The notes under the pieces: model-generated
What the model was told of the DNA's origin: nothing
Seen by the model: only the letters and a program-made list of their open reading frames with translations
Database searches by the model: none
Assembly: GCF_003253705.1 (NCBI RefSeq)
Contig: NZ_QKYU01000015.1
Location: forward strand, 62,001 to 126,000
Reading direction: 5' to 3'
Length of the DNA: 64,000 nucleotides
Origin: Humitalea rosea
Lineage (GTDB): Bacteria; Pseudomonadota; Alphaproteobacteria; Acetobacterales; Acetobacteraceae
Shown here: piece by piece, positions 10,427-18,971 of the stretch
How positions within the stretch are numbered: the stretch's first letter is position 1
Layout: each line of letters starts with the position of its first letter
Translations under genes and position numbers: made by a program

Positions 10427-10504
10427 GGGGACCTCACGAAGGACGATCGGCGGGGTCGCACCCGGGAATCGGCATGCGACCGGACCGCCACGGTAGCAAT
10501 TTAA

Positions 10505-10550
10505 ATGGGAAGGGTTCGCGCATGGACAAGATCATGCGCGAACCCTGAGC
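10505..10550 (-). terminator. Terminator-like inverted repeat after clpX
   Basis: A perfect 14-bp inverted repeat (AGGGTTCGCGCATG at 10511-10524 and its complement at 10533-10546) with an 8-base loop lies just after clpX. On the minus strand it is followed by TCCCATTTAAATTGC, a weak T-rich stretch. It probably separates clpX from lon transcription. Confidence 0.6.
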
Positions 10551-10556
10551 CCTGCG

Positions 10557-11813
10557 TCAGGCTGAGGACTGCTCCGCCTGGCGTTGACCATGGATGAAGA
10601 GCGGCGTCGCGCGGCCTTCCGCGACCTCACGGTTCACCACAACCTCCTCCACATCCTCCAGCCCAGGCAGGTCGAACATGGTGGTCAGCAGGATGTTCTC
10701 CATGATCGAGCGCAACCCGCGCGCCCCGGTCTTGCGGAGGATCGCCCGCTTGGCGACCGACTGCATCGCCTCATCCGTGAAGGTGAGCTTGGCGCCCTCC
10801 ATCTCGAACAGGCGCTGGTACTGCTTCACCAGGGCGTTCTTCGGCTTGGTCAGGATCTCGATCAGCGCCGGCTCATCCAGGTCCTCAAGCGTCGCGACCA
10901 CCGGCAGGCGGCCGATGAACTCGGGGATCAGGCCGAATTTCAGCAGATCCTCGGGCTCGACCTCACGCAGGATTGCACCTGTGCGACGCTCATCGGGCCC
11001 ACGGACCTCGGCGCCGAAGCCGATGCCCGACCCCTTGCCGCGCGCCGCGATGATCCGCTCCAGCCCGGCGAAGGCGCCGCCGACGATGAACAGGATGTTG
11101 GAGGTATCGACCTGCAGGAACTCCTGCTGCGGATGCTTGCGGCCGCCCTGGGGCGGAACGCTGGCGACCGTGCCCTCCATGATCTTGAGCAGCGCCTGCT
11201 GGACGCCCTCCCCGCTCACATCGCGGGTGATCGAGGGATTATCCGACTTGCGGCTGATCTTATCGACCTCGTCGATATAGACGATGCCGCGCTGCGCCCG
11301 CTCGACGTTGTAATCCGCGGCCTGCAGCAGCTTGAGGATGATGTTCTCGACATCCTCGCCCACGTAGCCGGCCTCGGTCAGCGTCGTCGCATCGGCCATG
11401 GTGAAGGGCACGTCGAGGATGCGGGCCAGGGTCTGGGCCAGCAGCGTCTTGCCGCTGCCGGTCGGGCCGACCAGCATGATGTTGGATTTCGCGATCTCGA
11501 CATCGGCGTTCTTCGCCTGATGCGCCAACCGCTTGTAATGGTTGTGGACCGCGACCGACAGGACCTTCTTCGCATGGGTCTGCCCGATGACGTAATCATC
11601 GAGGACCTTGCAGATCTCCTTCGGTGTCGGCACCCCATCGCGCGACTTCACGAGATGCGTCTTGTGCTCTTCACGGATGATATCCATGCAAAGCTCGACG
11701 CATTCGTCGCATATGAACACCGTCGGCCCGGCAATCAACTTGCGGACCTCGTGCTGCGACTTACCGCAGAACGAACAATACAGGGTGTTCTTCGAGTCGC
11801 TGGATTTGCTCAT
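10557..11813 (-). CDS. clpX: ATP-dependent Clp protease ATP-binding subunit ClpX
   Basis: ClpX is the AAA+ unfoldase that feeds substrates to ClpP. The 418-residue product has the zinc-binding domain with C13, C16, C35 and C38 (YCSFCGKS and ICDECVELC), the Walker A motif GPTGSGKT, Walker [11 protein letters not shown], the sensor region GFGAEV and the ClpP-binding IGF loop sequence (SGIGFGAE). The start [18 protein letters not shown] is the family N-terminus. It lies 156 bases downstream of clpP. Confidence 0.98.
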   Translation of the reverse strand: MSKSSDSKNTLYCSFCGKSQHEVRKLIAGPTVFICDECVELCMDIIREEHKTHLVKSRDGVPTPKEICKVLDDYVIGQTHAKKVLSVAVHNHYKRLAHQAKNADVEIAKSNIMLVGPTGSGKTLLAQTLARILDVPFTMADATTLTEAGYVGEDVENIILKLLQAADYNVERAQRGIVYIDEVDKISRKSDNPSITRDVSGEGVQQALLKIMEGTVASVPPQGGRKHPQQEFLQVDTSNILFIVGGAFAGLERIIAARGKGSGIGFGAEVRGPDERRTGAILREVEPEDLLKFGLIPEFIGRLPVVATLEDLDEPALIEILTKPKNALVKQYQRLFEMEGAKLTFTDEAMQSVAKRAILRKTGARGLRSIMENILLTTMFDLPGLEDVEEVVVNREVAEGRATPLFIHGQRQAEQSSA

Positions 11814-11969
11814 GACTCTCCTAGCGGGCTTCCGGAGAAGACGGGACCTGTCCCGTCCCCCACAGGCGAACCCAGGGGGGCGTCTGGCCCCCGTCCCTGA
11901 AGTGTAGCCTCGCCGTCACCGACAAGGAAGATCGGAGGTCGCGTCGCCGCGCCCGCGTCATCGGGCGGG

Positions 11970-12611
11970 TCAGGCCTTGGCCTCGGCCGCGGTCAACGGC
12001 CGCTGCGACACCACCTGGTCGATCAACCCGAAGGCCTGCGCCTCCTCGGCCGACATGTAGCTGTCGCGCTCGAGCTTGCGCTCGATCTCCTCGATCGGCT
12101 GGCCGGTGTGGTGCACGTAGATCAGGTTCAACCGCTTGCGCAGGTCGAGGATTTCCCGCGCCTGGATCTCGATGTCCGTCGCCTGGCCCTGGGCCCCGCC
12201 CGAGGGCTGATGGACCATGATGCGGCTGTTCGGCAGGGCGAAGCGCTTGCCCTTCTCGCCGGCGGTCAGCAGCAGGCTGCCCATGCTCGCCGCCATGCCG
12301 AGGCAGACGGTGCTCACCGGGGCGCGGATGTACTGCATGGTGTCGTACATCGCGAGGCCGGCCGAAACCACGCCGCCCGGGCTGTTGATGTAGAAGGCGA
12401 TATCCTTGTTGGGATTTTCGCTCTCAAGGAACAGCAACTGGGCACAGATCACCGCCGAAACCTGGTCGTAGACCGGCCCCGTCAGGAAGATGATCCGCTC
12501 TTTCAGCAGCCTGGAATAGATGTCGAAGGCCCGCTCACCGCGGGCGGTCTGCTCGACCACCATGGGCACGAGCGAGTTGTTGTAGACTTCGACGGGATCA
12601 CGATCGCGCAT
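11970..12611 (-). CDS. clpP: ATP-dependent Clp protease proteolytic subunit ClpP
   Basis: ClpP forms the tetradecameric serine protease chamber that works with ClpX. The 213-residue product has the catalytic triad S109 (GMAASMGS), H134 (MVHQPSGG) and D183 (ERDSYMS) at the usual spacing. The N-terminal [21 protein letters not shown] matches the family, including a short processed propeptide. Upstream is trigger factor with its hairpin, downstream is clpX: the tig-clpP-clpX-lon order. Confidence 0.98.
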   Translation of the reverse strand: MRDRDPVEVYNNSLVPMVVEQTARGERAFDIYSRLLKERIIFLTGPVYDQVSAVICAQLLFLESENPNKDIAFYINSPGGVVSAGLAMYDTMQYIRAPVSTVCLGMAASMGSLLLTAGEKGKRFALPNSRIMVHQPSGGAQGQATDIEIQAREILDLRKRLNLIYVHHTGQPIEEIERKLERDSYMSAEEAQAFGLIDQVVSQRPLTAAEAKA

Positions 12612-12769
12612 TGACTAGCCCCTTGCCGCCCGACGGAGGGCGCGAAACCGGGTCTGGCCCCCCGCCGCCCCGGCCGCCCCACGAGAGGCACGGCCGGACA
12701 CGAAAGGCCCCCTGGGATGAGGTTTGTGTCGCCCCGCCAGCGACACCCTACCCGGCACCTGTGAACATG

Positions 12770-12806
12770 GGATAAGCGACGCCCCGCGAAAAGGGGGGGC
12801 GTCGGC
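12770..12806 (-). terminator. Hairpin after trigger factor
   Basis: A perfect 9-bp stem (cgacgcccc at 12777-12785 and its complement at 12796-12804) with a 10-base loop lies 7 bases after the tig stop. On the minus strand it is followed by CTTATCCC, so the T tract is weak. Confidence 0.5.
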
Positions 12807-12811
12807 GATGG

Positions 12812-14662
12812 TCAGGCGGTGGCCGGCATCGCGGTCAGCTCGGCCACCGAAACCTCGCGGTCGGTGACCTTGGCCAGCTCCAGCATGAAGTCCACGACCT
12901 TGTCCTCGAAGATCGGGCCACGCAGGTTGTCGGCCGCTTCCGGGTTCTTGCGGAAGAAGTCGAGCACCTGCTTCTCCTGCCCCGGATAGCGCTGCGCCTC
13001 CTCGCGGACGGCACGGTTCATCTCCTCGGCGGTGACCTGCACGCCATTCACGCGCCCAACCTCGGAGAGCAGCAGGCCGAGGCGAATCCGCCGCGCCGCG
13101 ATGGCCCGGTAATCGGCCTTCAGCGTCTCCTCATCCTTGCCGGCATCATCCGAATCCAGCCGGCCCGCCTTCATGTCGGCCTCGACCCGCTGCCAGATCT
13201 GGGCGAATTCGCTCTCCACCATGCTCTCGGGGACCTCGAACCCGGTCTGGGCGGAGAGCGCGTCCAACAGCGCCCGCTTCACCTTCATCCGCGACAGGCT
13301 GTCGTATTCGCGCTGCAGCCCCTCGATCAGGCGGGTCTTCAGGGTCGCCAGATCGGCGACGCCGAGGGTCGCGGCGAAGGCATCGTCGATCACCGGCGGC
13401 ACCGGGATCTGCAGCTTCTTGGCGGTGATCTCGAAGACCGCGGCCTTACCCGCCAGATCCGGCGCGTTGTACGGATCGGGGAAGGTCACGTTGATGCTGC
13501 GGCTCTCGCCCGGGGCGAGGCCCTCGATCTGGTCGGTGAAGCCGGGGATGAAGCCGTCCCCCCCCACTTCGATCGGCATGTCGGTCATGCTGCCGCCCGG
13601 GAAGGGCTCGGCGAGGCCGGAGTTGGTGGTGATGCTGGGCGCGGAGACGCGCAGGACGACGTCCACCTCGCCGGCGGGGAAGATCAGGCCGGCGGCGAAG
13701 CGCAGGGTCGCGGGCGTTTCGGGGAAGACGGGCAGCATCTTCACGCTGGGCCGGGCGGTCTCGGCGCCGGGCAGGCCGAAGCTACGCTCCAGCCCGCCGC
13801 CGGCGACGCCCTTGCGGTCCGCATCGCGCGCCCCGATGAGCATGGCGCTCTGGGTCTTCTCGGGAAGGGTGCCGCTGACCAGCGCCCAGTTCCAGGCGCC
13901 GGTGATCTCGCCCTCGGGCACGGCGACGCCGGCATTGTCGGTGAAAAAGACGTAGCCACGGGCATTGGCCTCCGCCGTGCCGCTGAACGCGACCTCGGAC
14001 GTCACCACCCCATCGATCGTCCGGGTCCAGAGCAGGCGCTCGGTCAGCCCGCGGTCGGCGAAGCCACGCCAGCCGGCGGGCCACTTGGCCTCATCCTGCG
14101 GCGCCACGACCGGGGGCAGGGCCTCGGCGGCCTGGCCAGACAGGCGGCCCACGAAATCGCACACCAGCACTTCACCCTTGGCGGCGGGGCGGCCGGGCTC
14201 GACATCGGTCAGGCTGCGGTTGCGGGCGGCGATGCCCTGGATCGCGGTGTCGATCTCGGCCTCGGTCGGCACGGCCTTCGGCCGCTCCAGCGCGATGGCG
14301 GAAAAATCGGGCAGCGGGATCTCGGGCAGCAGCTCCAGCTCGACCTTGAACTCCAGGTCGCCGCCATCGACGAAGCTCACCAGCTCCACCTTCGGCTGCA
14401 ACGCGGGGCGCAGGCCGCGATCGGCCACGACCTTGCGCGTCGCCTCGCCGACCTGCTCATCCAGCACTTCCGTCATCACCGCGGCGCCATAGCGCTGCTT
14501 CACCACCGACGCCGGCACCTTGCCCGGCCGGAAGCCCGGCAGGCGCAGGTCACGGCCAAGCACGGCCAGGCGCCGGTCGCGGCCAGCCGCGATATCGGAG
14601 GCGGGCACCACGACGTTGTAGCCGCGCTTGAGGCCTTCATTGGCGAACTCGGTGACCTGCAT
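12812..14662 (-). CDS. tig: Trigger factor with large insertion in the PPIase domain
   Basis: Trigger factor is the ribosome-bound chaperone for nascent chains. The start MQVTEFANEGLKRGYNVVVP and the ribosome-docking motif GFRPGKVP (residues 43-50) are diagnostic, and residues 417-616 match the helical C-terminal chaperone domain. The protein has 616 residues against about 440-450 normally. The excess lies inside the FKBP-type domain: after VLVCDFVGRLSGQ (to residue 177) about 180 residues unlike FKBP intervene before the family sequence resumes at MTDMPIEVGGDGFIPGF (from residue 359). The insertion is in frame and free of stops. The frame is open upstream through tRNA-Leu, but the ATG at 14662 is the family start. 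Confidence 0.95.
   Translation of the reverse strand: MQVTEFANEGLKRGYNVVVPASDIAAGRDRRLAVLGRDLRLPGFRPGKVPASVVKQRYGAAVMTEVLDEQVGEATRKVVADRGLRPALQPKVELVSFVDGGDLEFKVELELLPEIPLPDFSAIALERPKAVPTEAEIDTAIQGIAARNRSLTDVEPGRPAAKGEVLVCDFVGRLSGQAAEALPPVVAPQDEAKWPAGWRGFADRGLTERLLWTRTIDGVVTSEVAFSGTAEANARGYVFFTDNAGVAVPEGEITGAWNWALVSGTLPEKTQSAMLIGARDADRKGVAGGGLERSFGLPGAETARPSVKMLPVFPETPATLRFAAGLIFPAGEVDVVLRVSAPSITTNSGLAEPFPGGSMTDMPIEVGGDGFIPGFTDQIEGLAPGESRSINVTFPDPYNAPDLAGKAAVFEITAKKLQIPVPPVIDDAFAATLGVADLATLKTRLIEGLQREYDSLSRMKVKRALLDALSAQTGFEVPESMVESEFAQIWQRVEADMKAGRLDSDDAGKDEETLKADYRAIAARRIRLGLLLSEVGRVNGVQVTAEEMNRAVREEAQRYPGQEKQVLDFFRKNPEAADNLRGPIFEDKVVDFMLELAKVTDREVSVAELTAMPATA
13595..14131 (-). other. Inserted domain within the trigger factor PPIase domain
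   Basis: Residues 178-356 of trigger factor are predicted from sequence texture to be mainly beta strand, rich in Gly, Thr, Val and Phe. Segments such as VTSEVAFSGTAEANARGYVF, ITGAWNWALVSGTLPEKTQS and GEVDVVLRVSAPSITTNSGL resemble the beta-sandwich carbohydrate-binding-like domains I know from phage tail proteins. That resemblance is from memory and has not been tested. The boundaries are set by where normal FKBP sequence stops and resumes. Confidence 0.7.
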
Positions 14663-14715
14663 CTTTCGTGTGACCCGTTCCTGGCAAGCGTGTTGGCGAT
14701 AGAGGGAAGCCGGTC

Positions 14716-14800
14716 TGGTGCGGGCGGAGGGATTTGAACCCCCAAGGCTTGCGCCACCGGAACCTAAATCCGGCGTGTCTGCCAGTTCCACCACGCCCGC
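14716..14800 (-). tRNA. tRNA-Leu (TAG)
   Basis: The minus strand gives an 85-base class II tRNA with an extra arm. The acceptor GCGGGCG pairs with the 3' end, the anticodon stem CCGGA/TCCGG encloses loop TTTAGGT with anticodon TAG, the variable arm is TGGCGCAAGCC-like, and the T-arm contains GGGTTCAAATCCC. The CCA end is encoded at 14716-14718. It lies 53 bases upstream of tig. Confidence 0.96.
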
Positions 14801-14889
14801 GTCCGGGTATTCCCATGTCGCTGCGAAGCGCGGGCCTTAGCCGAAGCAGCCGCGGAAGCCAAGGCAGGCGATGCCCGCGCGGAGGCATA

Positions 14890-16014
14890 CTACCGTCTTA
14901 TAAGCGTATAGACCACCTGCAGGTCGATCGTGACGCCGCTCGGGTCCGCCCCCGGCGGGAAGGGCGGCAGCCGCGCACCGGCCCGGAACGGCACCTGCGT
15001 GCCGCGATCGAGCCAGGTCGATCCCGACCCGCGCAACAGCCGGACCCCGCGCACCGTGCCATCGGGCGAGGCGGTGATGCGGACCTGGACGGTCCCATCC
15101 TCCCCATTCAGCCGCGCCAGCTCCGGATAGCGCAGGTTTTGGTCGAGCCAGGCCCGGAAGGCGTTGCGCCAATCGGGGCCGACCTGCGCGCCGCGCACCT
15201 CCAGGGTCGGGTCGGGCGAGAGGCGGCCGAGGAGATCCGGGCCGATGGCGGTGTCGAGTTGCCGGCGCCGGGTCGTGGGGGCGGATGGGCGCTCGAAGGC
15301 GAAGCCCTCGGGCAGCCAGATCGGCGCGTTTCGACTGCTGCGCGGCGCCGGGGCCGGTGGGGCCGGGGCGCGGGGGCGGATCGGCAGGGCCAGGGGGCGC
15401 GGCGTGGGCAGGCTGAACGACGGGGGCTCAGGCTCCGGCGGTGCCTGTGTCTCGGGCGGCGGGGGCTCGGGCAGCGGGGGCTCGGGCAGCGGGGGCTGCG
15501 GGACCGGGGGCTGCGGGACCGGGGGCGGCTCGGGCGGCGCCGGGGCATCGGCGGGCGGCGGGGGTTCCGGCACCGCGGCGGGCGCGGGGCGGGGCGGCGC
15601 GGGCGTTGGCGGCGCCTCGACCGGCGGCGGAGGCGGCGCCGGGGCGGCGGGCTGCGCCACGGGCGGGGCCGGCGGCGGCGGCGGGGCCGGGACCGGCGGA
15701 GGTGCGTCCGGCACCGCGGGGGCCTCGGCGGGTGGCGGGGCGGCCTCGGCCGGCTGCTGCGCCGGGCGGTCGGGCGCGCCGCCCTCCATCACCACTTCGA
15801 TCGCGGCGGGCGGCAAGGGTTCGGGCAGCTTCCGGGTCATATCGGGCAGCAGCCAGCCCAGCAGCAGGGCGGCATGCAGCAGCAGCGAGGCCGCGATCCA
15901 GCGCCCGATCAGCCGGCGCCGGGCATGGGCGCGCGACAGCCCCATCCGATCGGGACGCGGCGCGTGGATCGGCGGCCTCCGCGAGACGGCGGGGCCGGGG
16001 GGGAGGCCGGTCAT
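14890..16014 (-). CDS. TonB-like energy transducer with very long proline-rich region
   Basis: TonB proteins couple the proton-motive force of the inner membrane to outer-membrane receptors. The 374-residue product has one membrane helix near residues 37-55 (IGRWIAASLLLHAALLLGWL), then about 150 residues dominated by Pro, Ala and Glu (residues 65-225) able to span the periplasm, and a C-terminal domain with YPELARLNGEDGTVQVRITAS and a closing FPPG segment typical of the TonB C-terminal fold. No exbB or exbD gene is nearby. The start is uncertain: the ATG at 16014 directly abuts a purine-rich stretch, and another ATG lies at 15945. TolA is a less likely alternative. Confidence 0.8.
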   Translation of the reverse strand: MTGLPPGPAVSRRPPIHAPRPDRMGLSRAHARRRLIGRWIAASLLLHAALLLGWLLPDMTRKLPEPLPPAAIEVVMEGGAPDRPAQQPAEAAPPPAEAPAVPDAPPPVPAPPPPPAPPVAQPAAPAPPPPPVEAPPTPAPPRPAPAAVPEPPPPADAPAPPEPPPVPQPPVPQPPLPEPPLPEPPPPETQAPPEPEPPSFSLPTPRPLALPIRPRAPAPPAPAPRSSRNAPIWLPEGFAFERPSAPTTRRRQLDTAIGPDLLGRLSPDPTLEVRGAQVGPDWRNAFRAWLDQNLRYPELARLNGEDGTVQVRITASPDGTVRGVRLLRGSGSTWLDRGTQVPFRAGARLPPFPPGADPSGVTIDLQVVYTLIRR

Positions 16015-16109
16015 CTCCCCCCCTGTAACGCCGCCCCGCCGCCACGGCGACCGCCGGACGGGAAACGAAGAGTGACCGCGCCCCGGCTAAGGCCGCCCGA
16101 GGCGCCGGC

Positions 16110-16946
16110 TCAGGCGCTCCGTGCCAGGGCTGGCGCCGGCCCATAGACCCCCCGCTCCCCCGGCAGCGGCACCAGGCGGTCGGTCAGCCCCAGCACGGTT
16201 TCGGCGCCGCCCAGATACAGCGCGCCATCCGGGGCCAACTGCGCCGCCAGCGCCGCCAGCACCTTCGCCTTGGTCGGCGTGTCGAAATAGATCAGCACGT
16301 TGCGGCAGAAGATCAGGTCGAATCCGCCCAAGCCCCGATGCTCGCCGAGCAGGTTGCGCTCCTCGAACCGGCACATGGCGCGCAGGGCGGGCTTGATCCG
16401 CCACTTCCCGCCCTCCTGGATGAAATGCTTCACCAGCATCTGCACCGGCAGGCCGCGCTGCACCTCGAATTGGGAGAAGACACCCTCCCGCGCGCGCTCC
16501 ACCACCTCCCGCGACAAATCGGTGCCGAGGATATCGACCTGCCGCCCGGCCAGGGCCGGAAGCTGATCGGCCAGCAGCAGCGCCAGCGAATAGGCCTCCT
16601 GCCCCGTGCTGCAGGCGGCCGACCAGATCCGCAGCCGCGCCCCCGCCGGGCGGGCGGCGTGCAGCGCGGGCAGGATGCGCTTCACATGCTCAAAGGGTTT
16701 GCCGTCACGGAAGAAGCTGCTTTCGTTGGTGGTCAGCGCCTCCACCACGTCGCGCACCAGCGGCTCGCCACGCGGGTCGCGCAGCGCCTGCGCCAGCGCC
16801 GCCAGGGAGGCAAAATTCCCCCGCCTGAGGATCGCCGCCAGCCGCGTATCCAGCATGTAGCCCTTGTCCGGCGTCAGCACGATCCCGGCGCGGGCCTTCA
16901 CCAGCCCGGCGATGGCGGCAAAGGTATCGGGGCTGCTGCCGCTCAT
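16110..16946 (-). CDS. cheR: Chemotaxis protein methyltransferase CheR
   Basis: CheR uses S-adenosylmethionine to methylate glutamates on chemoreceptors, setting adaptation. The 278-residue product has the N-terminal helical domain and then the catalytic domain, with TTNESSFFRD (active-site region, about residues 92-101), LRIWSAACSTGQEAYSLA (SAM binding) and DLIFCRNVLIYFD. The ATG at 16946 overlaps the cheB stop by 4 bases (ATGA), so upstream in-frame ATGs within cheB were rejected. It is the last gene of the chemotaxis operon. Confidence 0.95.
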   Translation of the reverse strand: MSGSSPDTFAAIAGLVKARAGIVLTPDKGYMLDTRLAAILRRGNFASLAALAQALRDPRGEPLVRDVVEALTTNESSFFRDGKPFEHVKRILPALHAARPAGARLRIWSAACSTGQEAYSLALLLADQLPALAGRQVDILGTDLSREVVERAREGVFSQFEVQRGLPVQMLVKHFIQEGGKWRIKPALRAMCRFEERNLLGEHRGLGGFDLIFCRNVLIYFDTPTKAKVLAALAAQLAPDGALYLGGAETVLGLTDRLVPLPGERGVYGPAPALARSA

Positions 16947-18048
16947 GCCCGCAACCCCCTGCCCTGCTCGCCGGCGCAGAGCGCCAGCATCCGGTCCGCC
17001 AGAAGCTCGGGCGGGGCCAGCATCGCGGGCAGCCCGGCCCGCGCCACCGCCCCGGGCATCCCCCAGACCACGGAGGAGGCCTCGTCCTGCGCCAAAACCG
17101 TGCCGCCCGCCTTGGCGACCGCTTGGCATCCGATCAGCCCGTCCTGGCCCATGCCGGTCAGCACCACCGCCAGCACCCGCCCCTCACAGGCGCGCACCAG
17201 GCTGCGGAGCATCGGATCGACCGCGGGGCGGCAGAAATTCTCGGGCGGGTCCTGGGTCAGCCTCGCAAAAAGCACCCCGGCGGGATCGCGTTCCGCCAGC
17301 AGATGATAATCGCCCGGCGCCACATAGATCCGCCCCGGCAGCAGCGGCTCGCCGTCCTTGGCCTCCGCCGCCGGGGGGCCGCCGAGCTGGCCGAGGTGGT
17401 CGGCCAGCATGGCGGTAAAGCCCGGCGGCATGTGCTGCACCAGCAGCATCGGCAGGCTGGGCGCCGGCACCAGCCGGCGGATCAGGCTGGCCAGCGCCTG
17501 CGGCCCGCCCGTACTGCTGCCGATCCCGATCGCCCGCGGCCGTGCGCCAGATCGGGCCAGTGGCGCGGCGGGAGGCAGCGCTGGGGCCGAAAGCACCCGG
17601 CGCCGGGCCCTGACCTTGGCCCAGCCCTTCACCTTCTCCACCAGCTCGGCGCGGAAGGCGGGGTCCTGGATGCCGCCGCCGGCAGCACCAGGCTTGGGCA
17701 CGTAATCCGCCGCCCCCGCCCGCAGCGCCGCCATCGCCGCCGAGGCCCCGCGCTGGGTCAAGGCGCTTGCCACGATCACCACCAGCTGCGGCCGCGCGCG
17801 CAGCAGCAGCGGCAGCGCCGTCATCCCGTCCATCACCGGCATTTCCAGATCCAGCAGCACCACATCGGGCTGCAGGCTCCGCACCGCCTCCAGCGCCGCG
17901 CGGCCATCGCCGACGCGGCCGACCACGGTGATGCCGCCATCGGCCTCCAGCACGCGGGCCATCGCGCCGCGCGCGGTCGGGCTGTCGTCACAGATCAGCA
18001 CCCGCACCGCCGCCGCGCCCACCGCAATCCTCGCCGGGGCCAGGGCGA

Positions 18049-18052
<4 letters not shown>
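16943..18052 (-). CDS. cheB: Chemotaxis methylesterase/deamidase CheB
   Basis: CheB removes methyl groups from chemoreceptors when phosphorylated by CheA. The 369-residue protein has an N-terminal receiver domain (acidic pair D22-D23, phosphorylation site D68 in LLDLEMPVMDG) and a C-terminal methylesterase domain with the catalytic triad S180 (GSSTGGPQA), H207 (VQHMPPGF) and D304 (GMGQDG). The start is a GTG at 18052 that overlaps the cheY stop as GTGA. It pairs with cheR as the adaptation module. Confidence 0.96.
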
Positions 18053-18441
<389 letters not shown>

Positions 18442-18454
18442 CTCGCCTCTCCGC

Positions 18455-18958
18455 TCACATCGGCCCGAAGGCGAGAACCCGCTCCACATCCAGCACGATG
18501 AGCAGCCGCCCATCCTGCCGATGCACACCCTTGCTGACCTCGCGCCACAACGGGTCCAGGGTCGGGGGATTCGGGGCGGCGTCGCGCGCATGCAGCGGCA
18601 CCACCTCGCCCACCGCATCCGAGAGCAGGCTGTAGAGTTCGCCGCCATGCTCGACGACGACGCTCATCGGCGCCGGCGCGCCCGCCTCGCGTGGCGGCAG
18701 GCCGAGGCGGCGGCGCAGGTCGATCGCGGTGACGATGCGGCCGCGCAGATTGAGGCTGCCGGCGACCTCGGGCGGCGCCAGCGGGATGCGCGTGATGGTC
18801 TGCGGCCCGAGCACATCGCGCACCACCAGCGCCGGAACCGCGCAGGGCTTGCCCGCGACGGTCAGGGTGAGGAAGACGATGCCGGCATCCTCGGCGGGCA
18901 CGGCGCCGCGCGAGGCGGGTGGGCCCGGTTGGGTACCGGTCTGCATGTTGGTCTGCAT
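18455..18958 (-). CDS. cheW: Chemotaxis coupling protein CheW
   Basis: CheW links chemoreceptors to CheA. The 167-residue product has the CheW fold with FLTLTVAGKPCAVPALVVRDVLG, the conserved IPLAPPEVAGSLNLRGRIVTAIDLRRRL segment, and LLSDAVGEVV. The ATG at 18958 has GAAGGGA about 9 bases upstream and comes 13 bases after the cheA stop. The N-terminal 25 residues (MQTNMQTGTQPG and on) look disordered. An ATG inside the cheA end at 18985 is possible but has no clear ribosome-binding site. Confidence 0.93.
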   Translation of the reverse strand: MQTNMQTGTQPGPPASRGAVPAEDAGIVFLTLTVAGKPCAVPALVVRDVLGPQTITRIPLAPPEVAGSLNLRGRIVTAIDLRRRLGLPPREAGAPAPMSVVVEHGGELYSLLSDAVGEVVPLHARDAAPNPPTLDPLWREVSKGVHRQDGRLLIVLDVERVLAFGPM

Positions 18959-18971
18959 TGTCGTGATCCCT

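Noticed and set aside
8027-10504. An 825-codon plus-strand frame opposite lon
   Set aside because: Complementary shadow of lon; composition is typical of an antisense frame and no start signal is convincing.
10427-10504. Heat-shock sigma-32 promoter before lon
   Set aside because: No good match to the alphaproteobacterial consensus could be placed in this interval.
13595-14131. A prophage or transposon inserted in tig
   Set aside because: The frame is intact, no terminal repeats or transposase are present, and the normal protein resumes after the insert; it is a domain insertion rather than a gene disruption.
15420-15780. Short GC-rich repeats suggestive of a repeat array
   Set aside because: They encode the Pro/Ala/Glu linker of the TonB-like protein; there are no uniform spacers, so this is not a CRISPR array.
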